From positions 27,035-91,034 of the forward strand of contig JAKSRM010000007.1 in NCBI GenBank assembly GCA_024403615.1: 64,000 nt of DNA, given 5' to 3'. Positions 26,844 to 35,607 of the stretch are shown in pieces. The DNA comes from Lachnospiraceae bacterium (GTDB lineage: Bacteria > Bacillota > Clostridia > Lachnospirales > Lachnospiraceae). Position 1 is the first letter of the stretch. Each line of letters starts with the position of its first letter. A program made the position numbers and the translations under genes. A model generated the notes under the pieces. The model did no database searches, had not been told where the DNA came from, and saw nothing but the letters and a program-made list of their open reading frames with translations.

Positions 26844-28262
26844 TTACTGCCAGTTTTCTTCTATCGGTAAGCCTGCAACGGAATTGTAGCAAGCATTTTT
26901 CATGGTCTCTACGAAGGATTCCTTCATATCAAATTCTGTAATGCCGTTAACTTCTACATTTACTCTTCGTACGCTGCCCGGATACAGTTTCATTACATCC
27001 GGTTGCTTCGTGCCATCGGCATATTTATAAGTAATGGTCATTAATGGTTCCCCTTCGTTCACCGTATCTTCCAGATATTTTCCATCGGCTGCCGCACTGG
27101 TTACCAAACGATAGAAGGAGAAGAATAATTCCGGATCCATTTCCTGTCCATTTACTTTCGTCCAGATTTCCTTATCTACAGAACCGGAAGTATAAACAAA
27201 GGACTGTCCGTCAAACTCTACGGTTAAGCTTTCCAGGTCGCTGCGCATCGGCGCCAGGAACCATCTCATACAAAGTTTGGTGTAATCGATGCTGACAAAG
27301 GATGGCGGATCGATCAGGAAAATAATGCCAGAGCCTAACATGGAAGCCATAAACTGATTGCCGTAAGGAACCAGCTTCAACTGATAATCTGCAATATAGT
27401 CGGTGCCATTCTTCAAAGAGAAATCCACCTGCATGTACGGATTGTCAAATCCTAACAAAGAATAATCATCATCGGAAACATTGTAGGCAACTACATCCGT
27501 CGCATGAATTCCCAGAAGAGAGCCTAACATTTCGATGCCATAGGACTGGTCTAATTCATAGGTGCCTTTTATTTTAACAATATGAGTCGCTGGACCAAAG
27601 GACTTTGCAGCCAGGGCTACATCCGGTTTGTCTGCGGTTACAGCTTCGATGGTAATCGGTTTTTCCAGAGCAGTTCCGGAGAAGGTTACGTCTCTTACTG
27701 CAGACAATGGGCTGGAAACCATCAGTTCCGGAGTAACTACGGTAGAAATATAATCCTGCTTTCTTAAGTAGAAATACAGCACGTCTTCTTCTGCAAAGAG
27801 ATAAACGTTTTTATCATCTTCTACCATACCGTAGTAATTTCCGCTTACACGTTCTTTATCGCCTAAAGAAAGATTAAATTCTTTTCCGTCATTGAAAATA
27901 ACTTTTACCATGGCGGTAGGATTATCCAATCCATAAATGGAAAGATCTGCTGCATCTTCTTCTACGGTCCGTAAGGAACCAAAAGCGCAACTATGATTCA
28001 TCAATTCGAAGAAGCCTTCCTGGTCTACGATATTGGCTGGCATGTCATCAAATACATAACCATCATCTTCCGCGTAGATTTTATATCCGCCAGTTGTATT
28101 GGCCACATAAAGTTCCGTGATTTCTTCCGGGGCTTTATCTACAAATACTTTTACGCCGCTGTCTCGGTTGACCGAAATACTATTTACTACAATCAGGGCG
28201 GCAACCAGTACAACAACTGCTGCCAAACCACCGATAATCAGTTTTACTAATTTCTTCTCCAC
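26844..28262 (-). CDS. DUF4340-like membrane-anchored protein
   Basis: 472 aa. GTG 28262 is preferred because GAGGAGG lies 8 nt upstream and the product then begins with one membrane helix (LIIGGLAAVVVLVAALIVV, residues 7-25). The long extracytoplasmic body has repeated beta-rich segments (YGLDNPTAMVKVIFNDGKEF, YSLLGFDNPYMQVDFSLKNG) characteristic of DUF4340. The stop of the upstream GldG-like gene overlaps by 1 nt (TAGTG). In other bacteria DUF4340 genes follow GldF/GldG-type ABC genes; the function is unknown, and an extracellular accessory role is inferred. Confidence 0.8.
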   Translation of the reverse strand: MEKKLVKLIIGGLAAVVVLVAALIVVNSISVNRDSGVKVFVDKAPEEITELYVANTTGGYKIYAEDDGYVFDDMPANIVDQEGFFELMNHSCAFGSLRTVEEDAADLSIYGLDNPTAMVKVIFNDGKEFNLSLGDKERVSGNYYGMVEDDKNVYLFAEEDVLYFYLRKQDYISTVVTPELMVSSPLSAVRDVTFSGTALEKPITIEAVTADKPDVALAAKSFGPATHIVKIKGTYELDQSYGIEMLGSLLGIHATDVVAYNVSDDDYSLLGFDNPYMQVDFSLKNGTDYIADYQLKLVPYGNQFMASMLGSGIIFLIDPPSFVSIDYTKLCMRWFLAPMRSDLESLTVEFDGQSFVYTSGSVDKEIWTKVNGQEMDPELFFSFYRLVTSAAADGKYLEDTVNEGEPLMTITYKYADGTKQPDVMKLYPGSVRRVNVEVNGITEFDMKESFVETMKNACYNSVAGLPIEENWQ

Positions 28263-29707
28263 TACCGGTACCTCCTCTTCAGGAATACGATAATTCCTGC
28301 TGCAAGGATTCCAACCGGAATAACGATACAGAGGATAACTCCCCAAGTGGAAGCAGAACCGGTTGCAATACTTAAAATGTTGCCGGACAGAGATTTTGGT
28401 TCAATAGAAACCGCATCCTGACGAGCTGTTAAGGTGTTCAGAATGGCTGTTAAGTATTCTGCATTGGCGATGGAAGTATTTCCCATAAAGGATGCAGAAA
28501 GAGCCTGAACCGAAGGAAGCACTAATACCTGGCTGGTGTTCTCGGAATTCGGTACTGCTAAGGTAGAAAGAAGCATTGCCGGCATCGGGCCCCAACGTAA
28601 AGCGTCTTCCGTACGGAAGTTGCTGTCTGCATTTTCCGGTCTTACACCAGCAGACTCTGCAAATTCCATAAGCTGGGTAACGGTTTTATTGTCTTTATAT
28701 CCGAAGACGATGTTCAGCGGTCTGGATAATGGAAGTAAAACTTTCTTGGAAGAATCCTTCAGCTGAGCTACAAACTCTTCTTCGGTGTAAGTTGCAAATG
28801 GATAATACGGCTGATATCCATATACATTATTTTCTTCGGTCTCAAAGATAGCGCCGCCATCGACTTCAATGCCCCACTCTCGTAAGAACGCATCCATGTT
28901 CGGCATTTCCGGCTGATTTACATCTGCTGCGTAAATCAAGGAGCGTCCGTATTCGCCATTGTTGTAAAGGAAAGCATCCAGTTTTGCCAGCACATCTTCT
29001 GATAAATCCTGCAGTGGAGCTAAGAGAATCAGAATTTCTGCCTCATCAAAGTTTCCGGTTACTAAGTCCGCTTCGCTTACTTCAAAGTTGTTGTCCATCA
29101 GAATGGTTTCTAATGTAGAACGGTCTTCGCTTACAGAGTTTCCGGTAAGTACATAAACGTTAACTGGGTCCTCCGTTACGGAACTTACGATAGCGGAAGA
29201 AATCGCTTCTTCTGCACGGGAAGCAGATACGACCAGATTGCCTTCCGCGTCATAGGTGTAGTTAAACATATTTGCCAGAGGAATCTGCTTTACTGCTTCT
29301 GGACCTACAACCAGCACATCTCCGGTGGTTAAGGTCAGATCCGGATACTGAGCGGTAAAGGTCGGGTTGGTTGTATAATCAATAAATTCCAGAGAAATAT
29401 GACTGCTGTGTTTTGGATACTGCTCTAAGATTTTTCTTACCTGAGTAAGATATGCATTTCCGGAATAACTTCCCTTGGTAGCAAGAGCATAAATACTAAC
29501 ATCCGTGGTCAGCATGTCTAAAACTTCTTTGGAATCGTCGCCGATATCATAGTTTGCATTGGCCGTCAGATCCGCGCTTAATGGGAAATGCTCGGAAAGA
29601 GAATGACCCAATGCATTAATTAAAAATACGATGGCAATAGCTAAAACAATCAGTATTGCCAATAAGCTATTCAGTCGGCTGGTTTCGTTTTTAAATATCT
29701 TTTTCAT
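28262..29707 (-). CDS. GldG-like ABC auxiliary protein
   Basis: 481 aa. There is one N-terminal membrane helix (about 13-34), a large extracytoplasmic ABC_transp_aux-type domain (LTTDVSIYALATKGSY, VYVLTGNSVSED, LLAPLQDLSEDVLAKLDAFLYNNG) and a C-terminal helix (about 455-475) ending KRRYR. It matches GldG family proteins, which act with GldA (ATPase) and GldF (permease). Gliding is not expected here; a cell-envelope export role is inferred. It overlaps the DUF4340-like gene by one base. Confidence 0.85.
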   Translation of the reverse strand: MKKIFKNETSRLNSLLAILIVLAIAIVFLINALGHSLSEHFPLSADLTANANYDIGDDSKEVLDMLTTDVSIYALATKGSYSGNAYLTQVRKILEQYPKHSSHISLEFIDYTTNPTFTAQYPDLTLTTGDVLVVGPEAVKQIPLANMFNYTYDAEGNLVVSASRAEEAISSAIVSSVTEDPVNVYVLTGNSVSEDRSTLETILMDNNFEVSEADLVTGNFDEAEILILLAPLQDLSEDVLAKLDAFLYNNGEYGRSLIYAADVNQPEMPNMDAFLREWGIEVDGGAIFETEENNVYGYQPYYPFATYTEEEFVAQLKDSSKKVLLPLSRPLNIVFGYKDNKTVTQLMEFAESAGVRPENADSNFRTEDALRWGPMPAMLLSTLAVPNSENTSQVLVLPSVQALSASFMGNTSIANAEYLTAILNTLTARQDAVSIEPKSLSGNILSIATGSASTWGVILCIVIPVGILAAGIIVFLKRRYR

Positions 29708-29719
29708 GTCCAGCCTCCT

Positions 29720-30424
29720 TTAATTCCAACGCTTGCGCTCTAACAAAGCCGTAGAAATGGCAATGAATAAAGCCGCAATGGTCAGGAAGAATAATACATT
29801 CTGGAGTTCTACAATTCCTAAAGTGAAAGGAGAATACCGTTCATTAAAGGAAATGTACTCGAAGAACGTCTTTAAAAAGTTACTTTTTACAACATAGGAA
29901 ATGGCATCAACCAGCATCAAAAACAGGCTGACTGCAAAACCTAAAACTGCTGCGATGACCTGGCTTTCTGTAATAGAAGAAAGGAACAAGCAGATGGCAA
30001 TCAGAGCCAAGCCTAACAGGCACAAGCCAATAAAGTTTCCGATGACGCATGGCCAATCTACTTTTCCATAGAAGGATGCGATAATGGCATCTACCAAAGT
30101 TCCGGAAATCGCAATCAGGAATACTACGACTGCAGACAGATATTTGCCCACAATAATTCCCAGACGGGAAATCGGCGCAGTCAAAAGCTGCTGGTCCGTT
30201 TTCGACCGTTTCTCTTCGCTCATTAAGCGCATGGTCAGAACTGGTACCAGGAATAAAACGATTGGGAACAACAGCTCGAATAATTTTGTTAAATCCGTGG
30301 TGTTTCCATATAAGTTATAAGTAAAGAAATAGTATCCGGAGAAGAAATAAGCAACGGCTACAATAACATAGCCTAACGGAGTCCGGAAATAAGATCTTAC
30401 TTCACGTTTGAAAATCGAAATCAT
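29720..30424 (-). CDS. ABC-2 type permease (GldF-like)
   Basis: 234 aa with six predicted membrane spans, beginning with the cytoplasmic segment MISIFKREVRSYFRTPLGY typical of this subfamily and containing LMSEEKRSKTDQQLLTAP. Its ATG overlaps the ATPase stop by 4 nt. With the neighbouring ATPase, GldG-like and DUF4340-like genes it forms a complete four-gene transporter set. Confidence 0.9.
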   Translation of the reverse strand: MISIFKREVRSYFRTPLGYVIVAVAYFFSGYYFFTYNLYGNTTDLTKLFELLFPIVLFLVPVLTMRLMSEEKRSKTDQQLLTAPISRLGIIVGKYLSAVVVFLIAISGTLVDAIIASFYGKVDWPCVIGNFIGLCLLGLALIAICLFLSSITESQVIAAVLGFAVSLFLMLVDAISYVVKSNFLKTFFEYISFNERYSPFTLGIVELQNVLFFLTIAALFIAISTALLERKRWN

Positions 30425-31383
30425 TTCTTTTCTCCTCCTTTCCGTTCTTGTCCGGTCAACTGAAGGAAGGTGCTCTCTAAAGAGATTTCCTTTCCGTACA
30501 ACTGAAGAAGGGTCATTCCTTTTTCTGAGAAACCCTTAAATAAAAGTTCCCGGATGTCGGAGCCTTCTTTTCCTTCTACCGTAAAGTCTTCGCAGCCTGG
30601 CTCTTTTACTTCCATATGATGGAAGGAGGCGATCTGAGGAATGCTCTTCAAAACAGCTTCTACATCTTCACGTTTTCCTTTTACGCGAACAATGACCTCA
30701 CGGCCTTCGGTAATATTTTTTCCAATGGACTCAATCGGTCCGTCAAAAGCAATATGGCCTTCATGAATCAGAATGATTCGGCTGCAGATGGCCTGAATTT
30801 CAGACAGAATATGGGAAGATACGATAACCGTACTTTCCTTTCCGGAGTCTTTAATTAACTGACGGATCTCAATAATCTGGGAAGGGTCAAGACCTACCGT
30901 CGGCTCATCTAAAATGATAACCTTCGGGTTGCCAATCAACGCCTGAGCAAATCCGACTCTCTGTTTATAACCTTTGGAAAGGTTTCGGATCATACGTCCG
31001 GATAAATGAGAAATGCCGGTCTGCTGGCAGATGGCTTCAATATGTTCCTTGCGGGCTTTTTTATCTTTTGTAAAGCCCTTAATGTCACAGACATAATCCA
31101 GATATTCCACGATTCTCATGTCCGTATAGAATGAGAAAATCTCTGGAAGATATCCGATAATTTTCTTGGCCTTATTCGGGTCTTTTAAGAGGTCATAGCC
31201 TCCGATTTTGATACTGCCCTCGGTTGGGGCGATGTATCCCGTAAGACAGTTCATGGTAGTACTTTTTCCGGCGCCGTTCAGACCTAACAGACCTACGACT
31301 TCGCCTTCCTTAATGTTGAAAGAAAGACCGTCAATAGCTACCTTGTCTCCGTATTTCTTTACCAGATTATTGACTTCTATCAA
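30421..31383 (-). CDS. ABC transporter ATPase (GldA-like)
   Basis: 320 aa. Walker A GLNGAGKST is near residue 34, the Q-loop region contains GYLPEIFSFY, the signature is LSKGYKQRVG, Walker B is VIILDEPTVGLDP and the switch His is in SSHILSEI. A C-terminal regulatory extension (about 225-320) follows. It energises the ABC-2 permease encoded next. It follows the ROK kinase gene after a strong hairpin. Confidence 0.93.
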   Translation of the reverse strand: MIEVNNLVKKYGDKVAIDGLSFNIKEGEVVGLLGLNGAGKSTTMNCLTGYIAPTEGSIKIGGYDLLKDPNKAKKIIGYLPEIFSFYTDMRIVEYLDYVCDIKGFTKDKKARKEHIEAICQQTGISHLSGRMIRNLSKGYKQRVGFAQALIGNPKVIILDEPTVGLDPSQIIEIRQLIKDSGKESTVIVSSHILSEIQAICSRIILIHEGHIAFDGPIESIGKNITEGREVIVRVKGKREDVEAVLKSIPQIASFHHMEVKEPGCEDFTVEGKEGSDIRELLFKGFSEKGMTLLQLYGKEISLESTFLQLTGQERKGGEKK

Positions 31384-31424
31384 TTTCTTGTTACCTTCTT
31401 AGTTACTAATTTTTTTCATGAGAT

Positions 31425-31448
31425 ACCCCCTCTAAGGATAGAGGGGGT
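31425..31448. terminator. Hairpin between ROK and ABC genes
   Basis: Perfect ACCCCCTCTA / TAGAGGGGGT with a 4-nt loop. The U-tract (TTTTATT) is on the plus strand; on the minus strand the run is poor. For the leftward operon it may act only as a partial terminator or stabiliser. Confidence 0.6.
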
Positions 31449-31455
31449 TTTATTC

Positions 31456-32400
31456 TTACATTTCGTCCAAGTAGGAAGCACCGATGATTCCCGCATCGTT
31501 GCCTAATGTAGCGCGTTCAATTGGAGTAGGTCCTGTGATGTCAAAAGCAAAGGTGTATTCCGGCATTCTTTCCCGAATCTTGTTCAGGAAGAAATCGCCT
31601 GCGTTAGAAACACCGCCACCGATTAAAACTACTTCTGGGCGGAAAATATTAATCAGAGAACCGATGCCGTTAGCCAGATAACCAACATAAGTATCTACCA
31701 CCTGCATTGCAGTTTCATCGCCGGCTTTTGCACATTCAAAAGCAGTCTTTCCGTTTACTTCTCCATTTTCCTGAACCCATGCATTCATAGCCGATTCCGG
31801 ATGAGCTTCGATGGCTTCTCTGGTCTGACGCATGAGCGCAGTAGCGGAAGCATAAGATTCCAGACAGCCATTCATGCCACAGGTGCAAGGATAGCCGTCG
31901 TGGGTCAGAACCATATGGCCTAACTCAGCTCCTACACCGTTTCCACCAGAAAATACTTTTCCGTTGATGACGATACCACCACCGACACCAGTACCTAAGG
32001 TCAGCATAATAACATGCTTTCTTCCCTTTGCAGCACCAGCTACGGTTTCACCGATAATGGCACAGTTTGCATCGTTAGCAATATAAACCGGAATCGGAAT
32101 ATATTTCTTCAGTTCATCTGCCATTGGAACGTCTTTCCAATTAGTGTTATTGGAAAAGCAAAGACGTCCGGTTTCCGGAACAACAGAGCCCGGAGTTCCA
32201 ATGCCGACACATGGAAAATCATGGATGGTCAGTCCTAATTTTCCAATTACTTCCATTACAGCGTCTGCTGTTGCTTTCATGGATTTTTCAAAAGTATCCG
32301 GAGTTACTACGCTATGTCTGGCGATAATATTAAAGTTTTCGTCAACGACACCAACTTTAATGCTCATTCCGCCAATATCAACGCCGATACGATAATTCAT
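31456..32400 (-). CDS. ROK family sugar kinase
   Basis: 314 aa. ATP-binding N-terminus GVDIGGMSIKVGVV, substrate loop GIGTPGSV, ANDANC, phosphate loop LGTGVGGG, catalytic and substrate region GAELGHMV, and the ROK zinc site CTCGMNGCLE. It resembles glucokinases; substrate could be glucose or a related hexose. The position in a carbohydrate operon suggests it phosphorylates a product of the Gfo/Idh and isomerase steps. GGAAGGAG precedes the ATG. Confidence 0.92.
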   Translation of the reverse strand: MNYRIGVDIGGMSIKVGVVDENFNIIARHSVVTPDTFEKSMKATADAVMEVIGKLGLTIHDFPCVGIGTPGSVVPETGRLCFSNNTNWKDVPMADELKKYIPIPVYIANDANCAIIGETVAGAAKGRKHVIMLTLGTGVGGGIVINGKVFSGGNGVGAELGHMVLTHDGYPCTCGMNGCLESYASATALMRQTREAIEAHPESAMNAWVQENGEVNGKTAFECAKAGDETAMQVVDTYVGYLANGIGSLINIFRPEVVLIGGGVSNAGDFFLNKIRERMPEYTFAFDITGPTPIERATLGNDAGIIGASYLDEM

Positions 32401-32421
32401 GTTATGATCTCCTTCCTGGAA

Positions 32422-33324
32422 TCAGACACCAACTTTTTTCAGAGTTCCGTCTACGAAAGCTTTAGCTCTCTCGATATCGCCTTCATCGAGATGCTCAATG
32501 ATCAGAGGGATATTTGGATGAGTTTCTGCCAGACGTTTTACATAAAGGTCATAATTCAGGACACCCAGTCCTGCTGCAGGAAGCTCGATAGCACCTGAAC
32601 CACGGAAAGAATGGGAAGCGTCTGCATCGATGTCTGCATGTTTTTCGGAAGTATCTACAGCCTTCATGATGTCTTTTGCATGAGCGATCTTCATGTAAGG
32701 AGCCAACTTGTCAAAGATTTCATTTAAGGTTCCATCGATGTTTCCGAAATGAGCCTCATCGAAATAGTTGGTAGGGTCACAAATCAGTCCAATGCCTTCG
32801 GTTCCTACTTCATCAAACATACGGAGAACCTGATCCACGCTACCGATAACGTTATTTACATAGTTCTCTACGATAAAGGTTGCGCCGTAATCTCTTGCAT
32901 AAGCAGTAATGTCTTTAATGATTTCAATAGCTTCGTCAAAAACTTTTTCGGAACCATTTCTGTCATCCCATACCCAGTCGCTTTCCTCGTTGTAAGTACC
33001 AGTTTCGCTAGCAACATATGGGCAGCCTAAATCTCTAGCATAACGGATCATCATTTTCAGATAATCAATATTTTCCTGTCTCTTTACCGGGTCTGGATGA
33101 ACAAAGTTGGTGTATGCAGAAATTGCGATGATTGGCAGGTTTGCATCACGGAATTTGTCGCGAATCATATTGGCTTTTTCTTTTGTCAAAGGCTCCTTGG
33201 TAGCGTCCAGGTCCTTAAAGGAAACGTCTAACTGAACACAGCTAAAATCAGAAGCTTTGATTTTTGCGATAGTTTCATCGATTGTATATGGATAATATCC
33301 AGTAAAAATACCTGTACTAATCAT
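32422..33324 (-). CDS. TIM-barrel sugar isomerase/epimerase 1
   Basis: 300 aa, AP_endonuc_2/xylose-isomerase-like TIM barrel. Probable metal ligands lie in TFIVENY (Glu), LICDPTN (Asp), KIAHAKD (His) and LIIEHLDE (Glu). It is related to IolE/IolI and 3-keto-sugar isomerases; the exact reaction is unknown. GGAGAAC lies near ATG 33324. The gene is spaced 15 nt from the upstream Gfo/Idh gene. Confidence 0.88.
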   Translation of the reverse strand: MISTGIFTGYYPYTIDETIAKIKASDFSCVQLDVSFKDLDATKEPLTKEKANMIRDKFRDANLPIIAISAYTNFVHPDPVKRQENIDYLKMMIRYARDLGCPYVASETGTYNEESDWVWDDRNGSEKVFDEAIEIIKDITAYARDYGATFIVENYVNNVIGSVDQVLRMFDEVGTEGIGLICDPTNYFDEAHFGNIDGTLNEIFDKLAPYMKIAHAKDIMKAVDTSEKHADIDADASHSFRGSGAIELPAAGLGVLNYDLYVKRLAETHPNIPLIIEHLDEGDIERAKAFVDGTLKKVGV

Positions 33325-33339
33325 ATTGTTCTCCTTCCC

Positions 33340-34449
33340 TTACAGCAGTTCTTTTAATTCTACCGTACGTTTCTCTGCGATGGATTTATAGCAGGTTTCT
33401 ACGCAGGCAATGGTGATGATATTGTCTTTTGCAGAAATTTCCGGCTCGGTATCGGTTTCGATGGCTCTCATTAAACTAGCCATAGTTCCCTGGAATGCAT
33501 CTGGGAACCAAACCGTATTCCACTCTGGAGTAATCCACTGATTTGGATAATTCTTAGAAGTAAATCTTAAGGTGCTTGGAACTGGGTCTGGATAGAATGG
33601 CCATCCGATAGTTCCTTCTGCCATGCCTTCCGTTCCTTCTACTCTCCACTTAATGTAGATGTCTTTCTCGCAAGGCTCTTCTGGCCAAGCCCAAACGTCG
33701 TCTAAGCTGGTAGCCATGAGACCGTCTGCATAATGGAAGGTGTACTGGGTAATACCGTCTACATGAGGGAATTTGCTTCTAGGATCGGTACGGCATACGC
33801 AAGTAATGCTTTCCGGATCACCAAACAGATAACGGAAGGAATCTACGTGATGGATACCCATGCCGAAGATTTCCAGTTTGTCATATTCGGTCAGGAAAGT
33901 CTGCCAATGAGGAATGGCGCGCATCTCAATGGTTGCAACTACGATTTCGCCTAATTCCTTCATATCCAGCAGTTTCTTTAAAGCACGCATGGACTGGTCA
34001 TAACGCATGTTGGAGTTAATAGCGATTTTCTTTCCATACTGCTCGCCTAAAGCTGCGATTTCTTTTGCACCAGCTAAATCCATAGCAACTGGTTTCTGGC
34101 AAAGAATACCTTTTACGTTCGGATTCTTAACAGCCTCTCTTACGATTTCCGGCTGGCAATCTGGAGGATAAGCAATGTCGATAATATCTAAAGTTTCGTC
34201 TTTTACCAGTTCCTGCCAAGTATCATAAACTACAGGAATGGCATGCATTTCTGCTACTTCCTCTGCATGAGCTTTCGTCCGGGAAGCGATAGCTACTGGA
34301 TTGAAGCCAGCATTGCGGTAAGAAACCAGATGGCAGTCACGCATAATAAATCCGGAACCGATGCAGCCAATACGGAAATCTTTTTTCTCCGGGAGCTGCG
34401 GAATGGTAGCATCTTCTAATACTTTTTTAATTTCTTCTGCAGTATACAT
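33340..34449 (-). CDS. Gfo/Idh/MocA family oxidoreductase 2
   Basis: 369 aa. The Rossmann motif IGCIGSGFIMRDCH has the usual glycine pattern. The conserved EKP of the family reads QKP (LCQKPVAM) near residue 118; the Lys is kept. The substrate-domain motif is MGIHHVDSFRYLFG. It likely oxidises a sugar hydroxyl with NAD(P). A GGGGG ribosome binding site precedes ATG 34449. It pairs with the TIM-barrel gene directly downstream. Confidence 0.9.
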   Translation of the reverse strand: MYTAEEIKKVLEDATIPQLPEKKDFRIGCIGSGFIMRDCHLVSYRNAGFNPVAIASRTKAHAEEVAEMHAIPVVYDTWQELVKDETLDIIDIAYPPDCQPEIVREAVKNPNVKGILCQKPVAMDLAGAKEIAALGEQYGKKIAINSNMRYDQSMRALKKLLDMKELGEIVVATIEMRAIPHWQTFLTEYDKLEIFGMGIHHVDSFRYLFGDPESITCVCRTDPRSKFPHVDGITQYTFHYADGLMATSLDDVWAWPEEPCEKDIYIKWRVEGTEGMAEGTIGWPFYPDPVPSTLRFTSKNYPNQWITPEWNTVWFPDAFQGTMASLMRAIETDTEPEISAKDNIITIACVETCYKSIAEKRTVELKELL

Positions 34450-34536
34450 AAGTTTTCCCCCAATACTATTTTGTGTTTTTGTTCAACACGTGTCTATTTT
34501 ATGAAACGGGTGTGACCAAAGGGTCACTTTCGGTAA

Positions 34537-35265
34537 TTACAGTTCCATGTCGTCAGTTACTTCTGGAAGAACTAAAGTACCTTCTGCTTCTCTCTTCATA
34601 GCTTCTTCCATGATGGTTTTGGTTCTGGTGCATCCAAATCTGGAAGCGCCTACGGCTCTTACTTTCAGAGCAGCGTCTAAAGTACGAACGCCGCCTGCAG
34701 CCTTAACCTGCATTCTCTCAGGAGTATTAGCTCTCATGATCTTCAGGTCATGGATGGTAGCGCCGCTTGGAGCATAGCCAGTAGCAGTCTTTGTAAAGTC
34801 AGCGCCAGCTCTTGTGCAGATTTCGCAAAGTTTTACTTTCTGCTCATCGTTCAGATATGCGTTTTCAAAGATAACCTTTAATAAAGCGCCCTTTGCATGT
34901 GCTGCGTCAGCAACAGCCTTGATGTCCGCTTCTACTTTGTCATATTCACCAGAAAGAGTGAATGCAATATTGTTAACCATATCTACTTCTACGCAGCCCT
35001 GGTCGATTGCTTTTTCAGTTTCAAAAACTTTGGTTTCGGTAAGGCAGGTGCCATGAGGGAAACCGATTACGGTAGTAACCTTTGTATCACAGTCTTTCAG
35101 CATTTCGTTTGCCAGTTCTACATCACATGGGCGAACGCATACGCTTACTACGTTATATTCTTTTGCCAGATTCAGGCCGTCTACTACTTCCTGCTCGGTA
35201 AAGGTTGGGTTCAGCAGTGAAAGGTCGATCATCATTGCTATGTCTCTAGCTGTTACTTTTTCCAT
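34537..35265 (-). CDS. deoC: Deoxyribose-phosphate aldolase (DeoC family)
   Basis: 242 aa. The start is ATG 35265, with AAAGGAG upstream; the longer reading frame lacks support. Catalytic residues are visible: Asp in EVDMV, Lys in LLKVIFE, the Schiff-base Lys in FTKTATGYAPSGAT and Lys in VKAAGGVRT. The canonical reaction cleaves 2-deoxyribose 5-phosphate to glyceraldehyde-3-P and acetaldehyde. Here it leads a carbohydrate operon rather than a nucleoside operon, so a different aldol substrate is possible. A near-consensus promoter lies about 115 nt upstream. Confidence 0.88.
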   Translation of the reverse strand: MEKVTARDIAMMIDLSLLNPTFTEQEVVDGLNLAKEYNVVSVCVRPCDVELANEMLKDCDTKVTTVIGFPHGTCLTETKVFETEKAIDQGCVEVDMVNNIAFTLSGEYDKVEADIKAVADAAHAKGALLKVIFENAYLNDEQKVKLCEICTRAGADFTKTATGYAPSGATIHDLKIMRANTPERMQVKAAGGVRTLDAALKVRAVGASRFGCTRTKTIMEEAMKREAEGTLVLPEVTDDMEL

Positions 35266-35377
35266 AATAAATTTTCTCCTTTGATTCTCTATATTTCCAG
35301 GCCACGTTTTGAAGGGATTCCCACGCAAATGCCAGTTGTAATTTCGTCCGATAAATGTGCCCATAATAAACAACAAT

Positions 35378-35406
35378 ATTATAGTATTTTTTAGGTTGTC
35401 TTGCAA
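35378..35406 (-). promoter_or_regulatory. Promoter of the leftward carbohydrate operon
   Basis: Minus-strand TTGCAA (35406-35401), 17-bp spacer, TATAAT (35383-35378). It drives deoC and the genes to its left, with about a 110-nt leader. Three operator-like repeats lie just upstream. Confidence 0.78.
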
Positions 35407-35424
35407 TTCAACTTCTGTGAAAAA

Positions 35425-35532
35425 TGCACGAAAAATCGTTTTCAGAGCACTTACATGCGCGAAAAGTCCGTTTCAGAGTACTCAACCCGCTGTTTACTGG
35501 AAAAAAGGTCACTGAAACAAGAAAATCGCGCA
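35425..35532. promoter_or_regulatory. Three operator-like repeats between divergent operons
   Basis: Copy 1 at 35425-35450 and copy 2 at 35456-35481 are direct 26-bp repeats (21 of 26 identical) spaced 31 bp apart, three helical turns. Copy 3 at 35508-35532 is inverted. The shared core is TGCRCGA-N7-KTTTCAG followed by a G/A/C-rich end. The sites lie upstream of the -35 of the leftward promoter and upstream of a TATACT (35563-35568) likely serving the rightward operon, which lacks a good -35. The layout fits an activator bound between the two promoters. The 342-bp gap holds no gene. Confidence 0.7.
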
Positions 35533-35607
35533 TTTTTTAAAGATTTCTTCCTCATAATGTTGTATACTGTATGCGTCAAATTAAAAATAATTTTTATGAG
35601 GTGAATT

